Origin: Deltaproteobacteria bacterium
GTDB taxonomy: Bacteria; UBA10199; GCA-002796325; JACPFF01
Assembly: GCA_016183065.1 (NCBI GenBank)
Contig: JACPFF010000017.1
Span: forward strand, 1-64,000
Direction of reading: 5' to 3'
Length of the DNA stretch: 64,000 nucleotides
Every line of letters begins with the position of its first letter. Within the stretch, counting starts at the first letter, position 1. Below, piece by piece: positions 1 through 7,838 of this stretch. The position numbers and the translations under genes are program-made. The notes below the pieces were generated by a model that worked only from the letters and a program-made list of their open reading frames with translations, did not search any database and was not told where the DNA came from.

Positions 1-125
1 ACGAGGTGGAACGATTCTTTCGCCGCCTCAAAGGGTATCGCCGCATCTTTAGTCGCTTTGAGAAGCTCGATCTACTGTTTATCGGATTCTTACTCTTTGT
101 CCTTATCGTGGAGGCGTTGCGATAG
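1..125 (+). CDS. IS5-family DDE transposase, C-terminal fragment (cut by window start)
   Basis: Reading frame 3 is open from the window edge to the TAG at 123-125 and encodes about 40 residues. They begin EVERFFRRLKGYRRIFSRFE and continue with a hydrophobic LLFIGFLLFVL tail. The pattern E-R-F-F-x-x-L-K-x-x-R-R followed by a hydrophobic helix is the end of DDE transposases of the IS5 family; the first Glu of VER is the likely third catalytic acid. The rest of the gene lies upstream of the window. The fragment sits directly inside the terminal sequence described in the next entry, as expected for a transposase gene that nearly fills its element. Confidence 0.75.
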   Translation, partial: EVERFFRRLKGYRRIFSRFEKLDLLFIGFLLFVLIVEALR

Positions 126-156
126 TGTTAACACGCCCTAAGTTAGGGTCAGACCC
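1..156 (+). mobile_element. Right end of an IS5-type insertion sequence
   Basis: The transposase stop codon is followed by about 30 bp ending in GGTCAGACCC (147-156), then TCA (157-159), which fits a TNA target duplication as used by the IS1031-type branch of IS5. The same ten terminal bases close the palindromic element at 38051-38229, which is flanked by TTA. The assignment of base 156 as the boundary is an inference from that comparison; the left end and the second copy of the target duplication lie outside the window. The element inserted just beyond the stop codon of the ATP-grasp gene. Confidence 0.55.
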
Positions 157-171
157 TCACGCGATTTCGCG

Positions 172-1179
172 TCACGCAAGGGCCAATCGCAGGAGGCTGG
201 CGATGAGGGCCTCGAAGGTGAGGCCGCCTTTTTCTGCGGACTCGGCGAAGTCCTCGACACTGGAGAGGAAGGGATTGGGATTGGCTTCGAGGAGGAAGAT
301 CTGGCCATCGGCGCGGACACGTACGTCCAGGCGCCCATACCCGCGGATTTGCAGGATGCGATAGGCCCGTTTGCAGACATTGTGGATCTGCCGCTCCAAT
401 CCCGCCGGCAGATCGGTGGCAAAGCGGTACCGGATCTTCCAGCGCTTGCGGTAGTCCTCGTCCCATTTGATTTTGTACGTGGCAAAGCGGGGTTCATCGG
501 GCGGGATCTTGCCGAAATCGAGCTCGCGGAGGGGAAACGCGGTGAGACGCGTGTTGCCAAGGATGCTCACATAGCACTCGCGTCCGTCGATGTATTGTTC
601 GACGAGGGCGTCTTGATTGAGATGGTCGTGAATGAAGAGGACGCGTTCCTTGAGTTCGGCGTCATTTTCGACAAACGAGGATTTGGCAATCCCGACCGAT
701 CCCTCAATGCGGAGCCCCTTGACAAAGAGGGGATATTCCATCTTTGCCGGGCGACGAATGGTTTCCCCCCGATGAAAGACGGTAAACTTGGGGACGCGAA
801 TGCGGTGATAGGCCAGCAACGATTGCGCGACGCCCTTGTGTTTGCACAGTGTTAGACCCACCGTCCCGGTTCCTGTGATGGGGATGCCCAAGAGTTCAAT
901 GAGTGCGGCAATGTTCTTCTCAAAGACCGGATTGTCATCGAATTGTTCCACGAGATTGAAGATGAGATCCGGTTTTTGTGCGGCGATCGCATCCAGCAGC
1001 GGCTGGATGCTCTTGTAGAGACAGATGAGCTGTGCTGTGTGCCCCAGGGTCTGCAACGCGGCCAGGACATCGTGCTCGGTTTTCCAGGCCTCGTCGGTCT
1101 CAAGTTCCTTCCCGAAATCCTGACCCGTCGGATCAGAAGAGATGTCAGAGAGGACGATGATGTTGAGTCGCTGTTTCAT
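172..1179 (-). CDS. D-alanine--D-alanine ligase-like ATP-grasp protein
   Basis: A 335-residue ATP-grasp protein. The middle has the lysine and glycine-rich loop region (IEGSVGIAKSSF) and the C-terminal third carries EQYIDGRE and the metal-binding LLEANPNPF, with the catalytic Asn/Glu set of D-Ala-D-Ala ligases. Such proteins join a carboxylate to an amine using ATP. The protein lacks the strict Ddl substrate motifs, so it may not make D-Ala-D-Ala; many genomes have such Ddl-like paralogues beside a zinc peptidase gene, as here (the gene at 1346-2356 lies upstream on the same strand). The repeat element between them separates the two genes by 166 bp. Function beyond ATP-grasp ligase is not certain. 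Confidence 0.8.
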   Translation of the reverse strand: MKQRLNIIVLSDISSDPTGQDFGKELETDEAWKTEHDVLAALQTLGHTAQLICLYKSIQPLLDAIAAQKPDLIFNLVEQFDDNPVFEKNIAALIELLGIPITGTGTVGLTLCKHKGVAQSLLAYHRIRVPKFTVFHRGETIRRPAKMEYPLFVKGLRIEGSVGIAKSSFVENDAELKERVLFIHDHLNQDALVEQYIDGRECYVSILGNTRLTAFPLRELDFGKIPPDEPRFATYKIKWDEDYRKRWKIRYRFATDLPAGLERQIHNVCKRAYRILQIRGYGRLDVRVRADGQIFLLEANPNPFLSSVEDFAESAEKGGLTFEALIASLLRLALA

Positions 1180-1186
1180 GGTCGGG

Positions 1187-1382
1187 TCATCGCTTGAACT
1201 TCCCCGTGTGCAAGTAGGTCATCTATTGGCGGGGCTCGCGTCGCCCCCTCCACGGGCAAAGCCCGTGGAGCCTCCCCCTCTCGCTCGCGGAGCTCGCTGA
1301 CCGCCTTCGGCGGTCCGGACACCTGTGGCGACAAGAGCGTGGTCCTCATCGCTTGAACTTCCCCGTGTGCAAGTAGGTCATC
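1187..1382. repeat. 37-bp direct repeat flanking a palindromic repeat element
   Basis: Bases 1187-1223 and 1346-1382 are identical (37 of 37). Each starts TCATCGCTTGAACTTCC. The right copy is the 3' end of the zinc peptidase gene, including its stop codon; the left copy is therefore a duplicated gene end. Between them lies the 122-bp GC-rich palindromic element. The structure looks either like an insertion with an unusually long target duplication or like a tandem duplication of the gene end with the element between the copies. Confidence 0.9.
1224..1345. repeat. GC-rich mosaic palindromic repeat, copy 1
   Basis: The element starts with the family leader (C)TATTGGCGGGGCTCGCGT and then has the hairpin CCACGGGC-AAA-GCCCGTGG and a second hairpin around CCGCCTTCGGCGG. 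The same modules recur at 13558-13794, 21362-21478, 37919-38002, 44822-44990 and 45436-45690. It is intergenic here, downstream of the zinc peptidase gene. Stem bases differ between copies but stay paired, which points to selection for, or descent of, a folded structure. No transposase of its own is visible. Confidence 0.85.
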
Positions 1383-2356
1383 ATCAGTGCGGTCAGATAA
1401 ATCGACACATCCATGATCAGTTCGTGTTCGGGGCGGGCGACTCGGAGATCGAGTGTGCGGCAGCGCTCCATCAGTTGTCGGAGGATTGTGGCAATATGGT
1501 ATTTTCGCGTCTTCGTCCAGCGATTGACTGCGGCAAGGATCGGGCGCCGGTGCGTGCGCAAAAAGATCGCGGCGCTTCCGCGCGCAACACCTTCGGCTGC
1601 CGCCGGAAAGAGTCTGCGGAGATCATTGTCGTAAAAATCGGGAAAATCGGCGGCGTAGGTCTTGCGCTTCCGCTGATAGTGTGTCTTCAATCGTCGCGTG
1701 AGTCGCGATGCCTCATGCGCAAAATGTGTGGCCGTCACACGTGGCGCCGTGCCCGCGATCTCGCGCATCATCTGGTCAAGGGCCATGAGCTTTTCAAGCG
1801 CCTTCCAACCGACATAGCGTGCACGCCAGTCCTGATCGGGGGTCAGCCAGACCGCGAAGGTTTCGGCGAAGTCCTCGTCGGGGTGGCTCTGAGCGTACCA
1901 GTTGTCGAGATGGATGACATAGCTTTTGCTGTAGGGCCGCGGATGATAATTCTCCTCGTACGGTTCTGCGGAAGAACCGAAAATGGCACGAAACCGTCGC
2001 GTCCGGTTCAGGCGGTAGGCATACATAAGGGCGTGTCCCATTTCATGGCGGAGCAGCTTGAGGCATTCCTCCCTGGTGCCGCCTTCAACGTTGAGCATGA
2101 GCTTTTCTTCCAGGCGACTTAAACGGGAATGGGCGAGGTAAAAGGGAATACTGATGGCAGGGACACCTTCCTCGCAAAACCACTCATCTCCGAGATAACA
2201 GGGGGGTCTGGCCACGATTCCCTGCGTGGCAATCTCCTGGTGCAATTGTGTGATGAGTGGTTCGAGGCTTGAGTCGGCGAGCGAGAGGCGCAGATCGCAG
2301 ATGCGCCATTCCAGGAGGGCGTCATCGGCGAGCTCGGTCCACGGGGTGGAACTCAT
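1346..2356 (-). CDS. Putative zinc-binding metallopeptidase
   Basis: A 336-residue protein with HEMGH at residues 104-108, preceded by LLR, and a downstream DEDFAETFAVWL (around residues 160-170) that can supply the third zinc ligand, Glu165. This layout fits the family described as putative zinc-binding metallo-peptidase (PF15887-like); no membrane segment or signal peptide is seen, so it is probably cytoplasmic. The substrate is unknown. It precedes the D-Ala-D-Ala ligase-like gene on the same strand, a recurrent pairing that suggests peptide ligation and hydrolysis in one pathway. The last 11 codons and the stop are duplicated downstream as part of the 37-bp repeat, leaving the gene itself intact. 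Confidence 0.75.
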   Translation of the reverse strand: MSSTPWTELADDALLEWRICDLRLSLADSSLEPLITQLHQEIATQGIVARPPCYLGDEWFCEEGVPAISIPFYLAHSRLSRLEEKLMLNVEGGTREECLKLLRHEMGHALMYAYRLNRTRRFRAIFGSSAEPYEENYHPRPYSKSYVIHLDNWYAQSHPDEDFAETFAVWLTPDQDWRARYVGWKALEKLMALDQMMREIAGTAPRVTATHFAHEASRLTRRLKTHYQRKRKTYAADFPDFYDNDLRRLFPAAAEGVARGSAAIFLRTHRRPILAAVNRWTKTRKYHIATILRQLMERCRTLDLRVARPEHELIMDVSIYLTALMMTYLHTGKFKR

Positions 2357-2514
2357 ACCGAGGGCTTAGCAGAACTGCGGTGTCTGCGCCACTGTCACGG
2401 GTCCGGAGGTTCTGGGTCCGGCATGACGGAGATCATGCTGCTCTCTCCCGAAAGATCGAGCAAACAGGCCCCGATCTTGACGCGCGGGGGGCCGCATGCT
2501 AGCGGCCACGCGAT

Positions 2515-3825
2515 ATGGTCGACATGGAGACCCTCGCCTCACTCTGCAAACGACGCGGGATCATTTTTCAGAGCAGCGAAATTTACGGTGGTATCAACGG
2601 ATTCTGGGACTATGGCCCGGTGGGGACGGAGCTGCGCCGGCGCATCAAGGAGACGTGGTGGCGCAACATGGTCCAGTGGCGGGAGAACGTGGTGGGGCTC
2701 GATACCACGATCATTGCGCATCCGCGCACGTGGGAGGCCTCGGGCCATCTGCAGAGTTTCTCCGATCCCATGGTGGATTGCAAACAGTGCAAACGACGGT
2801 TTCGGGCCGATGAACTCGCGGAAGGGGCGCAAGTCTGCCCGGAGTGCGGTGGAGCGTTGACGGCGTTGCGCCAGTTCAATCTCATGTTCCAGACCCATGT
2901 CGGGGCCGCGGTCGATGCCGCATCGATCGCGTATTTACGTCCAGAGACCTGCCAGTCCATCTTCACCCAATTTCGCAATGTGTTGGGGACGAGCCGCATG
3001 AAAGTTCCCTTCGGTATCGCGCAGATCGGCAAGGCCTTTCGCAATGAAATCACGCCGCGCAATTTCATCTTTCGTTCGCGGGAATTCGAGCAGATGGAAA
3101 TGGAATTTTTCTGTCATCCGGACGACAGCCGGCAATGGCACGAATACTGGGTCTCGGAACGGCTGGCATGGTTCCGGTCGGTCGGCATCCGCGCCACCTC
3201 GCTTCGCATACGGTTCCATGCGGCCGATGAACTCGCCCATTACGCCAAGGCCTGCAGCGATATCGAATTCGAGATGCCGTTTGGATGGTCCGAGATGGAG
3301 GGGATTGCCGACCGGAGTACCTACGACCTGACACAGCATAGTACGCACTCAGGGACCCCCCTGGAATATTTTGACCAAGAGACGAATTCGCGATTTGTCC
3401 CCGCCGTGGTTGAGACCTCGGTGGGGGTCGATCGGACGCTCCTGGCCATCCTGGTCGATGCCTATCGTGAGGAAGAGGTGCGCGGGGAAACGCGCGTCCT
3501 CCTGGCGTTGCATCCCACCATTGCGCCCGTGCAGGTGGCGGTTTTGCCGTTATCGCAGAAGTTGGGAGACGTCGCGCTCCCACTGGCACAAGATCTTCGC
3601 CGCGAGTTTGCCACCGAGTTCGATGTGGCCGGGAGTATCGGTCGACGGTATCGCCGCCAGGACGAGATCGGGACGCCCTTCTGCGTGACCTACGATTTTC
3701 AATCGAATGAGGACCACGCCGTGACCGTGCGTCATCGCGACTCCATGCAGCAGGATCGTATGGCGATCGGGCAGGTGCAGCAATATCTGCGGGAGCATTT
3801 GACCACCGCTCTGGTGCAGTCCTGA
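2515..3825 (+). CDS. glyQS: Glycyl-tRNA synthetase, single-chain type
   Basis: A 436-residue class II synthetase that charges tRNA-Gly in the cytoplasm. The start shows the family opening (GIIFQSSEIYGGINGFWDYG), followed by a zinc-binding C-x2-C...C-x2-C segment near residues 88-113 and the motif 2 region GKAFRNEITPRNFIFRSREF. The C-terminal anticodon-binding domain is present (IAPVQVAVLPLSQ). The length fits bacterial alpha-2 enzymes. ATG at 2515 or 2524 could be the start; neither has a clear Shine-Dalgarno. The gene is followed 85 bp later by ppdK on the same strand. Confidence 0.95.
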   Translation: MVDMETLASLCKRRGIIFQSSEIYGGINGFWDYGPVGTELRRRIKETWWRNMVQWRENVVGLDTTIIAHPRTWEASGHLQSFSDPMVDCKQCKRRFRADELAEGAQVCPECGGALTALRQFNLMFQTHVGAAVDAASIAYLRPETCQSIFTQFRNVLGTSRMKVPFGIAQIGKAFRNEITPRNFIFRSREFEQMEMEFFCHPDDSRQWHEYWVSERLAWFRSVGIRATSLRIRFHAADELAHYAKACSDIEFEMPFGWSEMEGIADRSTYDLTQHSTHSGTPLEYFDQETNSRFVPAVVETSVGVDRTLLAILVDAYREEEVRGETRVLLALHPTIAPVQVAVLPLSQKLGDVALPLAQDLRREFATEFDVAGSIGRRYRRQDEIGTPFCVTYDFQSNEDHAVTVRHRDSMQQDRMAIGQVQQYLREHLTTALVQS

Positions 3826-3910
3826 ACAGAGAGCGACTGTGCAACCTCGTGCAGCCGCCCGGTCGGTGGCGGTGCGCCATGTGCAACAGGGAGTAAAGGA
3901 GATGCCCGGT

Positions 3911-6598
3911 ATGGGAAAGAAAGCCCTCTATGTCTATCGATTCGGCGGTGGGAAGGCCGATGGGAATGCGAAGTTGCGGGACCTGCTTGGCGGGAAGGGG
4001 GCGAATCTCGCCGAGATGGCGTCGCTCGGGATTCCCGTCCCGCCCGGATTCACCATGACCACGGAGGTGTGTCGGCACTATCAGCACAATAACGGGAGCT
4101 ATCCGGAGGAACTCGCGGCCCAGGTCGACGAAGGGCTGCGCGGTATTGAAAAACAGGTGGGACGCAAATTCGGCGATCCGCGATCGCCGTTGCTCCTCTC
4201 CATTCGTTCCGGCGCTGCATCGAGCATGCCAGGAATGATGGATACGATCCTGAATCTCGGTCTGAACGATGAGACGGTCGAAGGCCTGATCCGTGAGACC
4301 GGGGATCAGCGGTTCAGTTTCGACAACTACCGCCGTTTCATCCAGATGTATGGCGATGTCGTGCTTGGTGTGCATTCAGAACATTTTGAAGAACAGATCC
4401 GCGTGATCAAGACCAAGCGCGGCATCACCCTCGATACTGAGCTGACCGCCGAAGATCTGCAACAGTTGGTGCAGGCATTCAAGGCCGTTGTCGGGGAGAA
4501 GGGGGCGACCTTTCCGCAAGAACCGCGCGAGCAACTTTGGGGCGCGATTGGTGCGGTGTTCGGTTCGTGGAATGGAGATCGCGCCGTGGAGTATCGGCGC
4601 ATCGCCAATATTCCGGATGACCTCGGGACGGCGTGCAATGTGCAGGCCATGGTCTTTGGAAATCGCGGCGAACACTCCGCCACCGGCGTGGCCTTTACGC
4701 GCGATCCGGCCACGGGGGCCAATTGTTTCTTCGGTGAATATCTGATGAACGCGCAGGGCGAAGACGTGGTGGCGGGTATTCGCACGCCGCAACCGATCAA
4801 CCGCGCAAGTGCCGCCGCCCTTGGCATGTCGGCGACGCACCAGATGGAAACACTCGAAGAGCTCCTTCCCGCCTGTTATACAGAGTTGGACCAGATCCGC
4901 CATACCCTGGAAAAACATTATCGGGACATGCAGGACGTGGAGTTCACCATCGAATCGGGCAAGCTCTGGATGCTCCAGACCCGCGCGGCCAAACGGACGG
5001 CCGCCGCCGCTGTGAAAGCGGCGGTCGATTTTGTCGAGGAGGGCCTGATTTCGCAGGAAGAGGCCATACAGCGCGTGAAATCGGAGCAGATCGAGCAATT
5101 GTTGCATCATACCTTCGATCCGAATGCCAAGCAGGCGACACCGCCGATGGCCAAGGGGTTGGCCGCGTCGCCCGGGGCCGCGGTCGGCAAGGTCGTCTTT
5201 ACCGCAGACGACGCGGTTGCGTGGTGCGAGCGTGGAGAACCGGTCATCCTGGTGCGTCATGAGACCTCGCCGGAAGATATCCATGGCATGAACGTCGCCC
5301 AGGGGATCCTCACCGCCTGCGGTGGGGTGACTTCGCATGCAGCGGTCGTCGCGCGCGGGATGGGGAAGCCGTGCGTGGCCGGCTGCCACGGTATCGCGAT
5401 CGATTTGGCAAAGAAGACGGCGCACGCCGGGGCCGTCACCGTGCGCGAGGGGGAATGGCTCTCCATCGACGGAGCCACGGGCGAGGTGTTTGCGACCAGG
5501 CTCCCGCTGCAGCCGCCGGTAATGACCGCGGCCTTTCAGCGGATCATGGAATGGGCCGATCTCTTCCGCAAACTGGGCGTGCGGACCAATGCCGAAACGG
5601 CGCGCGATGTCCAGGTTGCTTTGGAGTTTGGTGCCGAGGGGATTGGCCTGGCGCGCACGGAACATATGTTTTTTGAACCGGGACGGATTGAGATCGTGCG
5701 GGAGATGATCCTGGCCGAGTCCCTCGAGGCGCGAAAAAAGGCCCTTGCCAAGCTGCTGCCGATGCAAAAAGGGGATTTCCGGAAAATTCTGGCCTTGATG
5801 GACGGTCGCCCGGTCACCATTCGCCTGCTTGATCCCCCCTTGCATGAATTTCTCCCGCACACCGACGACGAAGTGGCGGAAGTGGCCTCAGTAAGCGGCA
5901 TTGCGCCGCACAAGATTCGGGAGATCACCAAGGCCTTGCATGAGCAGAATCCGATGCTGGGGCATCGGGGCTGCCGGCTGGGCGTGACGTTTCCCGAAAT
6001 CTATGCCATGCAGGCACAGGCCATGCTGGAGGCAGCCTCTGAACTCCAGCAAGAGGAAGATATCGAGAGTGATCTCGAAATCGAGATCCCGCTCGTGGGC
6101 CATGTGAATGAGTTGCGCAAGCTGCGCAGTGTCGTGGAACATGTGGCCGCCGAGGTGATGAAACAGACCGGTGCCACCGTGAAGTATACGGTTGGCGCCA
6201 TGCTGGAATTACCGCGGGCCTGTTTGATCACCGACCAACTGGCGAAGTACGCCGACTTTTTTTCCTTCGGCACCAATGACCTGACACAAACGACGATGGG
6301 GGTTTCACGGGATGATGCAGGACGGTTCTTGAATCCCTATATCGAGGAAAAAATCGTGACCCGCGACCCCTTTGCGACGATCGATGAATCCGGGGTTGGC
6401 CGCTTGATGGGGCTGGCGGTGGAGAGCGGAAAAAAAGCCAAAAAGACCCTGTTGTTTGGCATTTGTGGCGAGCATGGAGGCGATCCGCAATCGATCGATT
6501 TTTGTCATCGATTAGGACTCGACTATGTCAGCTGTTCTCCCTATCGTGTCCCTGTGGCACGGCTTGCTGCCGCGCATGCCGCGTTACGACACCGGTAG
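3911..6598 (+). CDS. ppdK: Pyruvate, phosphate dikinase
   Basis: An 895-residue enzyme that interconverts pyruvate, ATP and phosphate with PEP, AMP and pyrophosphate in central carbon metabolism. It has the N-terminal ATP-grasp part (LLGGKGANLAEMASLGIPVP, SIRSGAASSMPGMMDTILNLG), the swivelling domain with the phosphorylated His in GGVTSHAAVVARGMGKP, and the PEP-binding TIM barrel ending with FGICGEHGGDP, whose Cys is the catalytic acid/base. The ORF could start earlier (GTG 3839), but AAAGGAG at 3895-3901 lies nine bases before ATG 3911 and homologues start at this point. Length matches the family. This suggests a pyrophosphate-linked glycolysis or gluconeogenic control. Confidence 0.95.
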   Translation: MGKKALYVYRFGGGKADGNAKLRDLLGGKGANLAEMASLGIPVPPGFTMTTEVCRHYQHNNGSYPEELAAQVDEGLRGIEKQVGRKFGDPRSPLLLSIRSGAASSMPGMMDTILNLGLNDETVEGLIRETGDQRFSFDNYRRFIQMYGDVVLGVHSEHFEEQIRVIKTKRGITLDTELTAEDLQQLVQAFKAVVGEKGATFPQEPREQLWGAIGAVFGSWNGDRAVEYRRIANIPDDLGTACNVQAMVFGNRGEHSATGVAFTRDPATGANCFFGEYLMNAQGEDVVAGIRTPQPINRASAAALGMSATHQMETLEELLPACYTELDQIRHTLEKHYRDMQDVEFTIESGKLWMLQTRAAKRTAAAAVKAAVDFVEEGLISQEEAIQRVKSEQIEQLLHHTFDPNAKQATPPMAKGLAASPGAAVGKVVFTADDAVAWCERGEPVILVRHETSPEDIHGMNVAQGILTACGGVTSHAAVVARGMGKPCVAGCHGIAIDLAKKTAHAGAVTVREGEWLSIDGATGEVFATRLPLQPPVMTAAFQRIMEWADLFRKLGVRTNAETARDVQVALEFGAEGIGLARTEHMFFEPGRIEIVREMILAESLEARKKALAKLLPMQKGDFRKILALMDGRPVTIRLLDPPLHEFLPHTDDEVAEVASVSGIAPHKIREITKALHEQNPMLGHRGCRLGVTFPEIYAMQAQAMLEAASELQQEEDIESDLEIEIPLVGHVNELRKLRSVVEHVAAEVMKQTGATVKYTVGAMLELPRACLITDQLAKYADFFSFGTNDLTQTTMGVSRDDAGRFLNPYIEEKIVTRDPFATIDESGVGRLMGLAVESGKKAKKTLLFGICGEHGGDPQSIDFCHRLGLDYVSCSPYRVPVARLAAAHAALRHR

Positions 6599-6652
6599 GG
6601 CCTGTTTGCGGCCATGAGCAGTGTTCGCGGTGTCCGTGAAAGGAGTCACCCA

Positions 6653-7795
6653 GTGAGAGGACGATGTGCAATCGGTGGAATCATCGGCGTGGTCGGTTTG
6701 AGCGTCGGGTGCACGACGGCGTCGATTTTTTCTGACATCGGTACCAATATGGCCAATCCGCTCACGGTCGCGGTCAACCCCACGCTGCAGCGCGCCTATA
6801 TCGTCAATTCCAACGCCAAATATCTCTACACCGCCGGATCGCTCCATGTGGTCGATCTCTCCACCATTACCTCGCCGACTCTGGTGCAGTCGAAGGCATT
6901 GGAGAGCTTTGGCGGCGGGATCTCTCTCGATGCGACCAACAACATGGCCTACATCGCCGACCGGTTGAGCGACGACGATCTCGACACGACCGATCAACTC
7001 CTGCAGATCAATGTCGCCGAGGGGAGCAGTGCTTTTCTTTCGGTCTCGGCCAGTGAAGCCAATGACGATCCCTTTGGTGTGGCCTTTGATGCCACCAATA
7101 ATCAGCTGGCAGTGGCCACGCGTGCCGGGACGCTCGACATCTATACCGTGAGCGGGAGTGGGGCCACGCGTGTCGCGCAGGTCGATCTCAATCGGGCATT
7201 GGATAACGGCGAGGACTTAAGCAGTGTGGAGGCCATCGAGGCCGTTATCATGGGGACGCAGGCCGTCGTGACCCTGGCCGATGGGGGCGTGTTGGTCGTC
7301 AATATGACTGAAGCCACGGCCAGCGGGGTGAATCCGGTCGACTATTACATCAGCGATATCGAGAGTCCGCGCGGAATTGCGGTGAGCGGAACCACGCTCT
7401 TTGTCGTCTCGGTCACTGCCGATGGCGAAAATCTCCTCCTGCAACTCGATGTGAGCAGTCTGGCCGCCGATGACAGTAACACCACGACCGCGGTCAAAGA
7501 CAAAGACACCGCCGGTCTCCTCGTTACGAGTTATACCGTCGGCGAGAATCCGCAGGAGGTGGTCGTGAGTGGTACGACCGCGTATGTGAGCAATCTCGAT
7601 GCCGATTCGGTGTCGGTCGTGGACACCGGTGCGGCATCGGTCAGTACGATTACGGTGGGAGAGGAACCCTTCGGTCTCGCCATCTACCAGGAGGTCGTCG
7701 GTACCGACTCGCACGTGTTGGTTTGCAATCTGCAGAGCAATTCCGTCTCCATCATCGCCCTAGCGTCGAATGCCGTGGTCGCAACGTATCCATAA
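6653..7795 (+). CDS. Lipoprotein with YVTN-type beta-propeller repeats
   Basis: A 380-residue exported protein. The GTG at 6653 is chosen because AAAGGAG (6638-6644) lies eight bases upstream and because it gives a compact lipoprotein signal: MRGRCAIGGIIGVVGLSVGC, with Cys as the lipidated residue. The rest is a run of repeats such as PRGIAVSGTTLFVVSV, GENPQEVVVSGTTAYVSNLD and EEPFGLAIY, typical of YVTN/NHL-like propellers, which act as binding scaffolds. It likely sits on the inner face of the outer membrane or the cell surface. It is the last gene of a plus-strand run after ppdK and converges with the M3-like peptidase gene. No specific function can be assigned. Confidence 0.8.
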   Translation: MRGRCAIGGIIGVVGLSVGCTTASIFSDIGTNMANPLTVAVNPTLQRAYIVNSNAKYLYTAGSLHVVDLSTITSPTLVQSKALESFGGGISLDATNNMAYIADRLSDDDLDTTDQLLQINVAEGSSAFLSVSASEANDDPFGVAFDATNNQLAVATRAGTLDIYTVSGSGATRVAQVDLNRALDNGEDLSSVEAIEAVIMGTQAVVTLADGGVLVVNMTEATASGVNPVDYYISDIESPRGIAVSGTTLFVVSVTADGENLLLQLDVSSLAADDSNTTTAVKDKDTAGLLVTSYTVGENPQEVVVSGTTAYVSNLDADSVSVVDTGAASVSTITVGEEPFGLAIYQEVVGTDSHVLVCNLQSNSVSIIALASNAVVATYP

Positions 7796-7838
7796 AGAAA
7801 AATTCGGGTACGTCATACGGTCTATAACTGCTTGGAAT

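Noticed and set aside
3065-4375. 436-residue minus-strand frame across glyQS and ppdK
   Set aside because: It overlaps two clearly identified genes and its sequence is rich in Arg, Pro and Ser, as in shadow frames.
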